The notes beneath the pieces were generated by a model. It was not told the DNA's origin and did not search any database. It saw only the letters and a list, made by a program, of their open reading frames with translations. Made by a program: the position numbers and the translations under genes. From positions 1 through 32,083 of the IMG/VR virus record IMGVR_UViG_3300020202_000179: DNA of 32,083 bases, one strand, 5' to 3'. Source of the stretch: a virus. Below, piece after piece: positions 1-7,507 of this stretch (position 1 is its first letter; every line of letters starts with the position of its first letter).

Positions 1-136
1 GCGACCGGGTAAGGGGGTTCATCGATGAGGCACCTTGGTTGGGGCCTTCCCCATAGGACGCAGCCGCCGCGTGGTTCAACCCATGGAACCCTCCGCCGCA
101 GACGCGCTTTCAGGCTTAGCTTGAAGGGAGACAGCG

Positions 137-622
137 ATGTTTCGCAACTACGCCTATGCGTGGATCACCGCGGGCTTTTTCCTGGTGTCCATCGTCCTGC
201 ACTGGTGGCTGGGCTGGCAAGCCTACGTCGACGAGCAACAGGCCCACGGCCAATCGCCGGAGGCCGCCGCCTACATGATCGAAGCCGGCCGGGACACCTT
301 CGAGAACTGGCAGTCCGAGTTCCTGCAGCTGCTCTGGCAGGTGGTCGGCCTGGCCTACTTCCTCTACGTCGGCTCGCCGGCCTCCAAGGAAAACGACGAC
401 CGTACGGAGGCCAAGCTCGACGCCTTGATCAAGCTGCAGGCCGGAGCGAAGGGCGACTCGATCATTGACGACATCGACCGCCGCTTCCTGCGCCACGGCG
501 GCCACGCCGCGCCGCATGGCCACGGCGACGACCGCGAACACGACACCATTGGCGACATGGAGGAAAAGGCCGGCGGAAAGCCCAAGCGGTCTTCGCGAGG
601 CCGCCGCAAACCCGCTCGATAG
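137..622 (+). CDS. Small two-helix membrane protein, DUF6766-like
   Basis: A 161-residue protein starting at an ATG preceded by an AGGGAG ribosome site. Two hydrophobic segments are clear, at about residues 8-28 and 62-80. They are separated by a polar stretch containing FENWQSEFLQL, which I associate with the DUF6766 family of alphaproteobacterial membrane proteins (from memory, not searched). The C-terminal half is soluble, rich in His, Asp, Lys and Arg, and ends in a basic RGRRKPAR tail. It probably sits in the inner membrane with a charged cytoplasmic tail. Function is unknown. It is followed after 54 bases by another membrane protein on the same strand, so the two may be co-transcribed. 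Confidence 0.85.
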   Translation: MFRNYAYAWITAGFFLVSIVLHWWLGWQAYVDEQQAHGQSPEAAAYMIEAGRDTFENWQSEFLQLLWQVVGLAYFLYVGSPASKENDDRTEAKLDALIKLQAGAKGDSIIDDIDRRFLRHGGHAAPHGHGDDREHDTIGDMEEKAGGKPKRSSRGRRKPAR

Positions 623-676
623 AAACAAGCGCGGCCGCCGAGCGTTGAGCCGATTCAGGAATTCCGGAGTGACCTC

Positions 677-1369
677 ATGACCGACGTTCACGCGACATCC
701 TACGGCCCCCATCCCGATCACGCCCTGATCTCCTGGCGCGCCGTCCTAGCCGGCGCCGTCGTGGCCATCGCCGTGGGCGCCATGCTGAACCTGCTCGGCG
801 TGGCGCTGGGCGCGGCAAGCCTCAACCCCTTCGACCTCAGCCGCGCCGACGCCGGCGAGTTCAGCGCGCTGGCCGGCATCTGGGTGGCTCTCGCCAATCT
901 CATCGGCCTGTTCATCGGCGGCTTCGTCGCCAGCCGTGCCGCCCGGTTCGCCGACCACCATCGCGGCCTGCTGGTCGGCCTCGCCGTCTGGGCGCTCGCC
1001 TTCCTCTTCGCCATCCTGATCGCCGGCGCGACCACCGCCGGCGGTCTCACCTCGGTAATGAACGGCGTGGCGGAACGGGCGGAATTCTCGGAACTCGCGC
1101 CTCCGCCGGCCCTGATCGAGGGCGAAACCCCGACCAGCGAGCGCGCGGCCGCCGTGCCGCCTCCCGTCCAACCCCTGGCCGAAGAGACCGCCGACGCCAC
1201 CGGCGCCTTGGCGCTGTGGGCGTTCCTGACCATGCTGCTGGGAGCGGTCGGCGCCGTTTTCGGGGCCCGCTACGGCGCGACGCGGCACGGCTGGGAATTG
1301 AAGGCGGACCTGGCCGGCGACACCGGTCCCCACGTCGGCGGCCGCTCACGCACCACCTCGACGGTGTAA
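677..1369 (+). CDS. Multi-pass inner-membrane protein, PhnA-like/YrzE-like hypothetical
   Basis: A 230-residue protein with four hydrophobic segments at about residues 20-47, 65-88, 97-122 and 175-200. The helices are rich in Gly and Ala, and a Pro/Glu-rich loop lies at about 135-172 between helices 3 and 4. A GGAG ribosome site lies seven bases before the ATG. The layout resembles alphaproteobacterial proteins often labelled 'PhnA-like', a name that does not imply phosphonate metabolism. No catalytic motif is visible and function is unknown. It lies 54 bases after the first membrane protein and may share its transcript. Confidence 0.8.
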   Translation: MTDVHATSYGPHPDHALISWRAVLAGAVVAIAVGAMLNLLGVALGAASLNPFDLSRADAGEFSALAGIWVALANLIGLFIGGFVASRAARFADHHRGLLVGLAVWALAFLFAILIAGATTAGGLTSVMNGVAERAEFSELAPPPALIEGETPTSERAAAVPPPVQPLAEETADATGALALWAFLTMLLGAVGAVFGARYGATRHGWELKADLAGDTGPHVGGRSRTTSTV

Positions 1370-1510
1370 GGACCGGGTTCGGCGCCCCGTGAATTCTGCG
1401 TGATCGCTTGCTTTTGAGGCGACGCGCGGGCTTCGCGGGGCGTATGGTGCCGCTGTTCGGAGACGACGGCCCCTTGGGGGACCGCGAACTCCCGCTGCCG
1501 GGAGATTGCA

Positions 1511-1702
1511 ATGTCCTACCTATGTTTCCTGCAGTCGGCGGACGGCACGACGCCCCACTTCGAAGCCCTCGACGCCGAAACGCCCGACGAGGCCCGTATC
1601 CTCGCTGCGAACATCCTCGGCCGCCATTCCAGCGCGGTGCGCGCCGAGGTCCGTTCGGAGGACGACAACCTGATCTGGGAGTTGCAGCGCGACGCGGTCT
1701 AG
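1511..1702 (+). CDS. Small orphan protein related to the protein at 30182-30382
   Basis: A 63-residue soluble protein with a good ribosome site (GGGAGA) before the ATG. No known domain is recognised. It resembles the 66-residue product on the opposite strand at 30182-30382. Both begin M-x-Y-x-C, share a central TPH-x-E-x-L-x-AET block, and then carry an Ala-rich probable helix. The DGTT...AET...A...A layout also recalls short DUF6894-type proteins, but I cannot establish that. It is probably host, since it lies outside the prophage, between a membrane protein and the hemerythrin-like gene. Confidence 0.65.
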   Translation: MSYLCFLQSADGTTPHFEALDAETPDEARILAANILGRHSSAVRAEVRSEDDNLIWELQRDAV

Positions 1703-1802
1703 CAGGCCGCCCTTCTCAGTTTCACGGCCTCCTCGGTGGTGAGACGGCAGTCGGCCGCCGGCTACCGGCCGGCGGATTCAGCACGGGCCCCGACCGGACA
1801 GC

Positions 1803-1832
1803 AAAAGGCCCCCGGCTATTCACCGGGGGCCT
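1803..1832 (-). terminator. Intrinsic terminator of the hemerythrin-like gene
   Basis: A perfect ten-base-pair stem (AGGCCCCCGG pairing with CCGGGGGCCT) encloses a seven-base loop. Read on the minus strand it is followed by TTTTGC. It lies about 20 bases past the stop of the leftward hemerythrin-like gene. It could also slow transcription coming from the left, since the stem is symmetric, but there is no T tract in that direction. Confidence 0.8.
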
Positions 1833-1852
1833 CTGTCGTCTGAAAATCGGCG

Positions 1853-2371
1853 CTATCGGGCGCCCATCTGGTCGAAAGTCGTGGTCGTCGGCGGCGGAAG
1901 GCCCTGAGTCTTGAACCGCTGCGTCAGCTCCAATTTGCGAGCCATCAGCTCCTCGCCGAGCTGATCGACGTCGACGCCGGCCTTGCGGGCCTGGGAGAAC
2001 ATTCCCTCCACCCGCTTCTCCTCCTCCTCGACGTGGTGCTCGATCATCTCCTGCAGCACCTTGACCTTGGCGTCGTAGAACTCCTCGTCCGGCCCGCCGG
2101 CTTCGATCTCTGCCATCAGGACCTTGGCGCCGTCGTGCTCGACGTAGGCCTCCTTCAGGAGTTCCTCGTCCACCGCGCCCTCGCAGGCCGGATAGAAGAT
2201 TTCTTCCTCGATCATCGCGTGCACGGTGAGCTCCAGGCAGATCTGTTCGGCGATCTCCTGCTTGCGGCGCTCGCCGCTTGCCGTCTCGTAATCGGCGAAC
2301 AGCTTCTCCACCGTGCGATGGTCCTGCTTGAGCAGCGCGATGGCGTCCTTGGGGGGTTCGTCTTTGGCCAT
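1853..2371 (-). CDS. Hemerythrin HHE-domain protein
   Basis: A 172-residue protein. The open frame extends further upstream, but the start is set at the ATG at 2371 because AGGAGG lies eight bases before it (2380-2385) and the homologous part begins there (MAKDEPPKD). The four-helix iron-binding pattern is present: His18, His51-x3-Glu55, His79 and His112/113 with Glu117. Such cytoplasmic proteins bind a di-iron centre and are linked to oxygen, nitric oxide or stress handling. The C-terminal 40 residues form a charged helix and a TTTT/Pro tail. A stress-type promoter (2397-2421) and a terminator (1803-1832) make it a single-gene unit. Confidence 0.92.
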   Translation of the reverse strand: MAKDEPPKDAIALLKQDHRTVEKLFADYETASGERRKQEIAEQICLELTVHAMIEEEIFYPACEGAVDEELLKEAYVEHDGAKVLMAEIEAGGPDEEFYDAKVKVLQEMIEHHVEEEEKRVEGMFSQARKAGVDVDQLGEELMARKLELTQRFKTQGLPPPTTTTFDQMGAR

Positions 2372-2396
2372 TATGAGGTCCTCCTGTGCTGAGGAG

Positions 2397-2421
2397 AACA
2401 GGCCCCGCCCGGTCTGGTTCC
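2397..2421 (-). promoter_or_regulatory. EcfG/sigma-T-like promoter for the hemerythrin-like gene
   Basis: Read on the minus strand this is GGAAC, 16 bases, then TGTT. The alphaproteobacterial general stress sigma factor consensus is GGAAC-N16/17-CGTT, so one base of the -10 box differs. It lies 26-50 bases before the start codon and back to back with the perfect match at 2456-2480. Confidence 0.6.
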
Positions 2422-2455
2422 TGCGCCGCTTCAACAACTTCGGATCGTTAACGCC

Positions 2456-2480
2456 GGAACGCTTCGTCGACTTCGCCGTT
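2456..2480 (+). promoter_or_regulatory. EcfG/sigma-T-like general stress promoter
   Basis: GGAAC, 16 bases, CGTT: an exact match to the alphaproteobacterial EcfG consensus. It lies about 25 bases before the ATG of the membrane-anchored coiled-coil protein at 2505. Together with the divergent element at 2397-2421 it suggests co-induction of both genes in the general stress response. Confidence 0.75.
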
Positions 2481-2504
2481 GCGGCTCCAGTTGTGGAGCA
2501 CGCC

Positions 2505-3011
2505 ATGTCTGACGTCGAAAATGTAACCGTTTCAGAAAACGCCACGGTCGCGCGCGATCCGGTCAGCGGCCGCACGTCGGAAACCGTCCAAGCCGAGCGC
2601 GTCGTGGATCGCCGCAGCGACAACAACTGGGCCTTATGGATCGCGGCGCTCGCGGTCCTGGCCGCCGGTCTGGTCATCGTGCTCTTGCTGATGACCCGCA
2701 ACGACGACCGCACGACCCAGGACGAGCTCATCGCGGCCCAAGCTCAGGCCGAAGCCGCGCGGCTGCAGGCCGAGCAGGCGATAGCCGACGCCAACACCGC
2801 CCGCCTCGACGCCACCGCCGGCGCGCTTACGCTCGGCAGCCAAGCCAACAATAGCGCCGCGGCTGCGAGCGCGGCCGCTGCCGAGGCCGCCGCCGCACGC
2901 GCCCAGGCCGCTGCCGACGCGGCACGGTCGACCCCGCCGGTTGTCGTCCACCGTCCGGCCGAGCCCGCGCCTATCGTCGAGGACTCGGAAGCGGAGCTTC
3001 CGCCGCAATAG
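2505..3011 (+). CDS. Membrane-anchored Ala-rich coiled-coil protein
   Basis: A 168-residue protein. The ATG at 2505 follows a GGAG site and the stress-type promoter; upstream in-frame starts would run through that promoter, so I reject them. Residues 1-41 are polar. A single transmembrane helix covers about 42-63. Residues 70-145 are an Ala/Gln/Glu-rich heptad-like region that should form a long coiled coil. The end is Pro-rich and acidic. Topology and length suggest a stress-linked envelope protein of unknown function. Its last 41 bases overlap, tail to tail, the phage Rz1-like gene, so the host-prophage boundary falls here. Confidence 0.75.
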   Translation: MSDVENVTVSENATVARDPVSGRTSETVQAERVVDRRSDNNWALWIAALAVLAAGLVIVLLLMTRNDDRTTQDELIAAQAQAEAARLQAEQAIADANTARLDATAGALTLGSQANNSAAAASAAAAEAAAARAQAAADAARSTPPVVVHRPAEPAPIVEDSEAELPPQ

Positions 3012-3303
3012 GCGGGTCGAGGCAGGTGTTCCGGGCCAGGGCGGCGCGCGCCCATCCCTCGCGTCCCCATGCGCGCGCCTCCGCCTCGCCGGCCAGGAAG
3101 GCGGCCACGGCCGCCTTTTCAGCCGGCGTCGCCGGCTGAACCAGACCGCCCAGCACGGGCGGCTCCGGCTCCAGGCTGGCGGCCAGACGGGGATCGCAGG
3201 CTGGCGCAGCCGGCGCCTGGACGGGTTCAGCCGCGCGGAATGAGCGCGTCGCGCAGGCGCCCAGCAGGCACGAGCCCGCGAGCAGGACAACCTCTCGGAT
3301 CAC
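2971..3303 (-). CDS. Rz1-like outer-membrane spanin lipoprotein
   Basis: A 110-residue protein beginning with a short signal peptide ending in LLGAC, a good lipobox with Cys17. The mature part is small and Pro/Ala-rich, as in o-spanins. It overlaps the 3' end of the Rz-like gene by 77 bases in another frame, the classic Rz/Rz1 arrangement. Spanins join inner and outer membranes in the last step of phage lysis. It follows the endolysin and Rz genes in the leftward late operon and is the last phage gene. Sequence similarity to known Rz1 proteins cannot be claimed; the call rests on lipobox, size and overlap. Confidence 0.75.
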   Translation of the reverse strand: MIREVVLLAGSCLLGACATRSFRAAEPVQAPAAPACDPRLAASLEPEPPVLGGLVQPATPAEKAAVAAFLAGEAEARAWGREGWARAALARNTCLDPPIAAEAPLPSPRR

Positions 3304-3664
3304 GGGAAACCTCCTCGGTCACGACATCCTTGATGGCGGCCGCAGATCTGCGGGCGCCGGCGACCCTTCCGGCGCAGGCCTTTGTCGCCGCGTCGACCGC
3401 GACCCGCGCCGCCGCCGCTTCTCGCGCGCGGAGTTTTTCGGCGTCCTGGAACGAGGCGCGCCAGCCTCCGGCGGCGCGTCGCCAGTTCGCCGCCGCCGCA
3501 CGCCACTGGTCGCGGTCCTTGGTCAGCCGATCGGCGCGGGCGGCCTCGGCTGTTCGTCCGATCGCAGCGATCGCCAGCAGGCAGGCCAGCACCACCGCGG
3601 CGGCGACCGCGACAGGCCCGGCCAGCCGCGCCGTGACCATGCGCCAGACGATCGCACCGATCAT
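3227..3664 (-). CDS. Rz-like inner-membrane spanin
   Basis: A 145-residue protein with one N-terminal transmembrane helix (about 15-36), followed by a long Ala/Arg-rich, helix-forming region (about 40-120). This is the architecture of lambda Rz. Its start overlaps the endolysin stop by four bases (ATGA type), implying translational coupling. Its 3' end overlaps the lipoprotein Rz1-like gene. It should pair with that lipoprotein across the periplasm to disrupt the outer membrane during lysis. Confidence 0.75.
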   Translation of the reverse strand: MIGAIVWRMVTARLAGPVAVAAAVVLACLLAIAAIGRTAEAARADRLTKDRDQWRAAAANWRRAAGGWRASFQDAEKLRAREAAAARVAVDAATKACAGRVAGARRSAAAIKDVVTEEVSRDPRGCPARGLVPAGRLRDALIPRG

Positions 3665-4038
3665 GGATAGGCCTCCCTCGAGAGCTCGAAATGCGGGCCG
3701 TCGCGGAAGCGCTTCCAGTCGCCGCCCCAGGTGATCGGGATGTCCAGCTCCGCGGCTGCGGCTTTCATGGCCTCCGCCAGCCGAGCGTAGAGCGGCCAGT
3801 CCCAGCGCACCTTGCCGGCGACCCGAACCGCGAGGTCCACGGCGTGGCCAGTCAGGTGACGCGAGTTCAGGGTCCGTGAGGCCCCGGCGGCGACCAGCCG
3901 CTTCTGGCGCTCGGTCGAGCGCCGGCCTTCTGTAACGGTGAAGTCGACATCCCCGGTTTCCGCGGCCCTTCTGACGACCCGCTCCAGGTCTGGATGCACA
4001 CCGTTGAGATTCCGCTCGCCGCGGGCGTCGAGGGGCAT
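3661..4038 (-). CDS. Phage endolysin, M15-family peptidoglycan L-alanyl-D-glutamate/D-Ala peptidase
   Basis: A 125-residue protein, typical for small M15C endolysins. The zinc-peptidase signature S-x-H-x-x-G-x-A-x-D is at Ser59, His61, Gly64, Ala66, Asp68, and the third zinc ligand lies in PHFEL at His116. TEGRRSTERQ (36-45) fits the conserved substrate-side segment. An AGGAGA ribosome site precedes the ATG. No signal peptide is visible, so release needs a holin, for which the upstream membrane proteins are candidates. It is coupled to the Rz-like gene, forming a complete endolysin-Rz-Rz1 block. Confidence 0.93.
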   Translation of the reverse strand: MPLDARGERNLNGVHPDLERVVRRAAETGDVDFTVTEGRRSTERQKRLVAAGASRTLNSRHLTGHAVDLAVRVAGKVRWDWPLYARLAEAMKAAAAELDIPITWGGDWKRFRDGPHFELSREAYP

Positions 4039-4154
4039 TGCTTGTCTCCTATGTTGGGGATGGCCGCGAGGGGGAACAGACCGCGCTCACGACCGTTTGA
4101 TGGGCGCCGCCGCATCCCTTGTCCGGCGGCACGAGTGCGAGACTTCCCCGACTT

Positions 4155-4179
4155 CGGCCCGCGCCCCGTGCGCGGGCCG
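4155..4179. other. Strong G+C hairpin between holin candidate and endolysin
   Basis: A nine-base-pair perfect stem (CGGCCCGCG with CGCGGGCCG) with a seven-base loop, in the roughly 206-base noncoding stretch 4039-4244. It has no T tract in the leftward direction and a weak TTCTGTCT on the forward strand. It could modulate endolysin expression. I see no gene in this stretch. Confidence 0.45.
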
Positions 4180-4244
4180 TTCTGTCTGGTGGAACACAGT
4201 CATCGGGCGCCCGGTTGAACGGGCGCGCCGATGCGAACACGGCG

Positions 4245-4604
4245 CTACGGCCTAGGCCCGCGTCGACCTCTCTCCCTCCCCTCCGGCGCGGGCCTTTCCT
4301 TGGGAGAAGCTTCCCTCGAGGTGATCTCCAACTCCCCCGCCGCCGTCCTGGCCCGGATGCTGGGCGTCGGTCGGCGCTGGTAGAACAACGTGCCCAAGCC
4401 GATCAGGCACAGGGCCCCGATCAGCCCGGCCCCCAAGAGGCCCAGGCGCTGGGCTTCGACCCGCGCGGACCAGGCGCCGAAAGCGATGATCGTGGTCAGC
4501 CAGGCCGCGTAAAGGCTCAAGACCGGGGTGTAGAGGAGCGCGGCCCAGTCGCGGGCGACGTCTGCCGCTGTCCTCAACTGGGCAAACGTCGGCGGGCGCA
4601 TCAA
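4245..4604 (-). CDS. Two-helix membrane protein, holin candidate
   Basis: A 119-residue protein with two hydrophobic helices, at about 24-45 and 54-75, and a highly basic C-terminal tail rich in Arg, Pro and Glu. Small size, two helices, charged tail and position two genes before the endolysin all fit a class II holin. No holin family signature is recognised, so this is inferred from topology and context. Its start overlaps the stop of the preceding gene by four bases, indicating coupling. Confidence 0.6.
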   Translation of the reverse strand: MMRPPTFAQLRTAADVARDWAALLYTPVLSLYAAWLTTIIAFGAWSARVEAQRLGLLGAGLIGALCLIGLGTLFYQRRPTPSIRARTAAGELEITSREASPKERPAPEGRERGRRGPRP

Positions 4605-4915
4605 CGGTTGCCTCGGCGTGGCGGCGTCACCCCCGGCGCAGGCTCATGCGCGGACAAGGCGTCGACGCGCATCCACCGGATGGCCGAGTTGAGATCGCGG
4701 AATTGCTCCAGCAGGCCGTCCAGCCGCGTTTCGATCTTGGCGATCTGGACGCGGATTTCGCCAACGGAGCCCGCCTCCCCCTCAAGCGTTTCCACCCGCT
4801 GGCCGAGCGCCTTCACGGTGCTCTTCAGCGCGCCCCAGGCGACTAGGTAGCCGGCCATGTTCAAGAGGAGGGTGACCAGGAGTCCGGCGATGGCGGTCCA
4901 AAGCGTTTCGGACAT
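4601..4915 (-). CDS. Single-helix membrane protein with coiled coil, lysis/holin-associated candidate
   Basis: A 104-residue protein starting at MSETLW. An earlier ATG nine codons upstream would overlap the previous stop; either is possible. One transmembrane helix lies at about 7-28, followed by a coiled-coil region (about 30-80) with regular Leu/Ile/Val spacing, then a Pro/Arg tail. Similar small proteins sit in lysis modules of many alphaproteobacterial phages. It could be a holin partner or antiholin; no specific family is recognised. It is coupled at its 3' end to the two-helix protein. Confidence 0.65.
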   Translation of the reverse strand: MSETLWTAIAGLLVTLLLNMAGYLVAWGALKSTVKALGQRVETLEGEAGSVGEIRVQIAKIETRLDGLLEQFRDLNSAIRWMRVDALSAHEPAPGVTPPRRGNR

Positions 4916-4919
4916 CGGC

Positions 4920-5405
4920 TCAGGCTCCCAGGTCGTGGGCATCGGGCTCGCCCTGCCCGGCCCGGCCGTAAATCTGTAGCCAGAGATGCGGGTTGGCCTG
5001 GAGGAGGGCCCGCTGCATCGCGTCCATGCCGACTTGCGCGGCCCAGGCGTCGAGGCCAGCCTGGCGCCGCCGCTCTTCGAAGCGTTCGTCGGCGGCCGCC
5101 AGGTTGCCCCGGCCGCCGCTCATGTCGTGAAGCGCCGCCCCTAGGCGGTACATCTGGTCCCGCCAGGGGAACGCCTGGCGCTTGCCGAGCTGGGCGGGAC
5201 CGTCGAAGACCTTGGCCTGGTTCATGCCGCCCGGGTGCGATCGGCCGCCCTGCAGCCCGACCTTCAACAGGCCGCCCGCGTTGGACGGCCCGTGGCCGAG
5301 CGTAGACGCGTGACCGAGCGATCCAGCATGGTGCTGGAACGGGGCGCGTTTGGGGGCGCCAGCGAGCAGGCGGGAAAAGAAATCTTGGATCATCGGAACA
5401 CTCAT
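4920..5405 (-). CDS. Phage hypothetical protein (virion-associated candidate)
   Basis: A 161-residue soluble protein with no recognised domain. The N-terminal third is Gly/His/Pro-rich and low in predicted structure. The C-terminal half (about 85-155) looks helical, with many charged and Gln residues. It overlaps the previous gene by four bases, so it is translated in series with the injection-protein block. Position between the internal-virion protein and the lysis genes suggests a minor virion component, which is an inference. Confidence 0.7.
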   Translation of the reverse strand: MSVPMIQDFFSRLLAGAPKRAPFQHHAGSLGHASTLGHGPSNAGGLLKVGLQGGRSHPGGMNQAKVFDGPAQLGKRQAFPWRDQMYRLGAALHDMSGGRGNLAAADERFEERRRQAGLDAWAAQVGMDAMQRALLQANPHLWLQIYGRAGQGEPDAHDLGA

Positions 5406-5695
5406 CGGAATGCAGGCATGGACGGGTGGCCGAAGGCCTGGCTCCAGACCTGTTGCTGACTGAATGGATCAAGGCCGCCGAAGCCCAGGCCGTGAAAGGC
5501 CTGCGTCGGCCAGGCCGTCATCGGCGGCGCGACCTGCGGGGCCCAGCCCATCGCCGCGGCCGGCCCATGCGGCTGTCTCCAGGGAGCGTAGGCGGTCTGG
5601 GCGTGGGCCCCCTGCCGCGCCAGCAGATGGTCGGCGTAGCCGGGACCGAAACGGACGCCGCGCGGCGGCGGCTTGGGTGCGAACAGGGGGATCAT
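5402..5695 (-). CDS. Small Pro/Gln-rich phage protein
   Basis: A 97-residue protein starting MIPLFAPKPPPRG. The start at 5695 overlaps the previous stop by four bases (ATGA), which decides it over longer upstream frames. It is rich in Pro, Gln, Gly, Trp and Phe, with no predicted membrane helix or known domain. It is part of a tightly coupled series and may be a minor internal virion or assembly protein. Confidence 0.65.
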   Translation of the reverse strand: MIPLFAPKPPPRGVRFGPGYADHLLARQGAHAQTAYAPWRQPHGPAAAMGWAPQVAPPMTAWPTQAFHGLGFGGLDPFSQQQVWSQAFGHPSMPAFR

Positions 5696-7185
5696 TGCGG
5701 ATTCTCCAGTTGGCCGTAGTCGACCATCAGCCAACCGTCGGCTTCGCTGACGGCGTGCGGATCGGTGTCGAGGATGTCCTGGGCGACGACCCCGAGGCGC
5801 TCGACCCCCGGCTCGTCCCAGACGTATCGGAACGTCCACCAGTTGCGCCGGCCGTCGTGACCGGCCCACTCGATGTCGGTCTTCAGGCGGCCGTCGGAAG
5901 GCATGGGCGGTAGGCCCGCCGCGAACTGCAGACCGGCGGCGATCGCGGCCATCGGATTGAAGCTGCTGCTCGACTCCGTCCCGGTCGTATGCCTGGTCCA
6001 GGGCGTGGCGGCCATCACGCCCTGCATCAGGGCCGCCTGCTGGAAGGGATACTGCTGCTGGCGGAGGAACTCCTGGTAGGCGGCGTCGAGCGCGTGCTGG
6101 GCGTAGGCCTGGTTCTGCGTCCCGAACTGATTGAGCAGATTGGCCTCGTTCATCCCCATCTGCTGCTGCTGCAGTCCGAAGTCGCCGAGCATGTTGGCGG
6201 CCAACAGGCCCAGCTGGGCGTTCTGCAGTCCGGCCGACTGGTTCGCCATCGCCGCCTGCAGCTGCCGGCCGAGGTCGGCCTGGGCCGCGGCCTGGGCGTT
6301 CTGGAAACCGGTGGAATAGATGTTGTTGAGGCCTTCGGACGCCTGTCGCGCGAAGGCCTCGTTGGTGAGGCTGTCGGCGACGCCGTGACGCGAGCCGCCG
6401 AAGGCGCCCTGCTTGGTCAGGTCGCCGGACTGGTTGTTCAGCGCCATCGCCCGGCTGCGGTCCAGGCCCGAGAGGTAGTCGCCTGCGACCGCGTCAAGGT
6501 ACGGGTTCATGTAGGACGACATGTCCATGCCCGCGGTCGATCCCCCGTGAACGTTCATCGGCGAGTGGCCGGCCGCGTTCTGGGCGGCGGCGATCGCCGC
6601 GTTCAGGGTGTCACGACCCAGGCCGAGGTTGCCTTGGGCAAGAGCCTGGGCCTGCTGCTGCAGCGGGTCCGGCCTGTAGCTCAGATCGCCCCCGTAGGGC
6701 GTCACGGGCCGGTTAGCGATGCCAAGGATGCCTTGGGACAGATTGTCGTACTGCTGCTGGGCCCAGGGGCTCAGGCTTTCCTTCTGCTTGGTCTTCGTCT
6801 TGCTTTTGCTGCTCATCCTCAGATCCTTGGCCAGGGCCAGGTAGACCGGCCGATAGTGCTTCAGCGCCCGGGCCCAGCCCGGCCGCCCGTGAATGGTGAT
6901 GCGGTCGCAGCCGAGCGAGCGGGCGAAGACGGCCGCCGCCCGTTCCATTTCGACCAGTTCCGCCAGGTCCCCGCCCGCCAGCCAGACGTGGTAATCGCGC
7001 CGCCGCGGATGCTCGACGAACTCGCCCACCGCCGCCGACCGCCGGCCGGGCCAGAAGTGGAACTCGCCAGTGCGCACGCCTTCGAACACGTCTTCGAGCG
7101 TATGCGACCCGTCGAGGGCGGCCTGGATCCAGGGCGCGCAGCGTCGCCACTCGGCGCCAACGGCGCCGGCGGTTGGATTGTCCAT
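5692..7185 (-). CDS. Fused GNAT-like/DNA-injection protein with S74-type C-terminal chaperone
   Basis: A 497-residue protein with three parts. Residues 1-122 look like the GNAT-fold protein found in podovirus virion modules (compare T7 gp13), ending CDRITIHGRPGW...LALAKDL. Residues about 124-405 are Gln/Ala/Asn-rich and helical, typical of ejection proteins that enter the host with DNA. The C-terminus has SDGRLKTDI, then W-x-FRY-x-W, GVVAQDI and VDYGQL, the pattern of a Peptidase_S74 intramolecular chaperone that self-cleaves at Ser-Asp. An internal ATG at 6816 (residue 124) has AAGGA seven bases upstream, so the ejection part may also be made alone. In other phages the two parts are usually separate genes. 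Confidence 0.82.
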   Translation of the reverse strand: MDNPTAGAVGAEWRRCAPWIQAALDGSHTLEDVFEGVRTGEFHFWPGRRSAAVGEFVEHPRRRDYHVWLAGGDLAELVEMERAAAVFARSLGCDRITIHGRPGWARALKHYRPVYLALAKDLRMSSKSKTKTKQKESLSPWAQQQYDNLSQGILGIANRPVTPYGGDLSYRPDPLQQQAQALAQGNLGLGRDTLNAAIAAAQNAAGHSPMNVHGGSTAGMDMSSYMNPYLDAVAGDYLSGLDRSRAMALNNQSGDLTKQGAFGGSRHGVADSLTNEAFARQASEGLNNIYSTGFQNAQAAAQADLGRQLQAAMANQSAGLQNAQLGLLAANMLGDFGLQQQQMGMNEANLLNQFGTQNQAYAQHALDAAYQEFLRQQQYPFQQAALMQGVMAATPWTRHTTGTESSSSFNPMAAIAAGLQFAAGLPPMPSDGRLKTDIEWAGHDGRRNWWTFRYVWDEPGVERLGVVAQDILDTDPHAVSEADGWLMVDYGQLENPQ

Positions 7186-7213
7186 CGAGTTCCACTTTCC
7201 TAGGACGGCGCCC

Positions 7214-7432
7214 TCAGATTCCGACCGTCGTCAGCGCGCCGTCGTCGCCGACCGTCAGGCGCCAGCGGGCGCCGTTGGGGCTGACGAGGATCAGGCCTGC
7301 GGCGGGTGCTCCCAGATCGAGGTCGCGGCCGCGCTTGAGGGTGTCGCGATCCGCCGCTTCGAGCAGGCCGCGAAGCGTCTGCTCATGCAGCGGATCGTAG
7401 GCCGCCGGCGCGCGCGGCAGGGTCAGGGGCAT
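7214..7432 (-). CDS. Small conserved-type phage protein
   Basis: A 72-residue protein whose second half reads LVSPNGARWRLTV...GALTTV, a pattern I recall in short proteins next to tail or fibre genes of alphaproteobacterial phages. It ends 28 bases before the injection-protein start and is the first gene of the leftward block running to the endolysin. Exact role is unknown. Confidence 0.65.
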   Translation of the reverse strand: MPLTLPRAPAAYDPLHEQTLRGLLEAADRDTLKRGRDLDLGAPAAGLILVSPNGARWRLTVGDDGALTTVGI

Positions 7433-7507
7433 GGCGGTTTCCGTCAGGCTATGGACTTTCGCCCGGACGCGCCGTCACACTCCGGTCGACCTTCGACGGG
7501 GGGAGCC

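Noticed and set aside
85-110. Possible EcfG promoter (GGAAC-N17-CTTT) before the gene at 137
   Set aside because: The -10 part is poor and spacing is at the limit; not strong enough to list.
4191-4216. EcfG-like GGAAC-N17-GGTT on the forward strand
   Set aside because: It lies in the lysis region with no forward gene downstream; probably chance.
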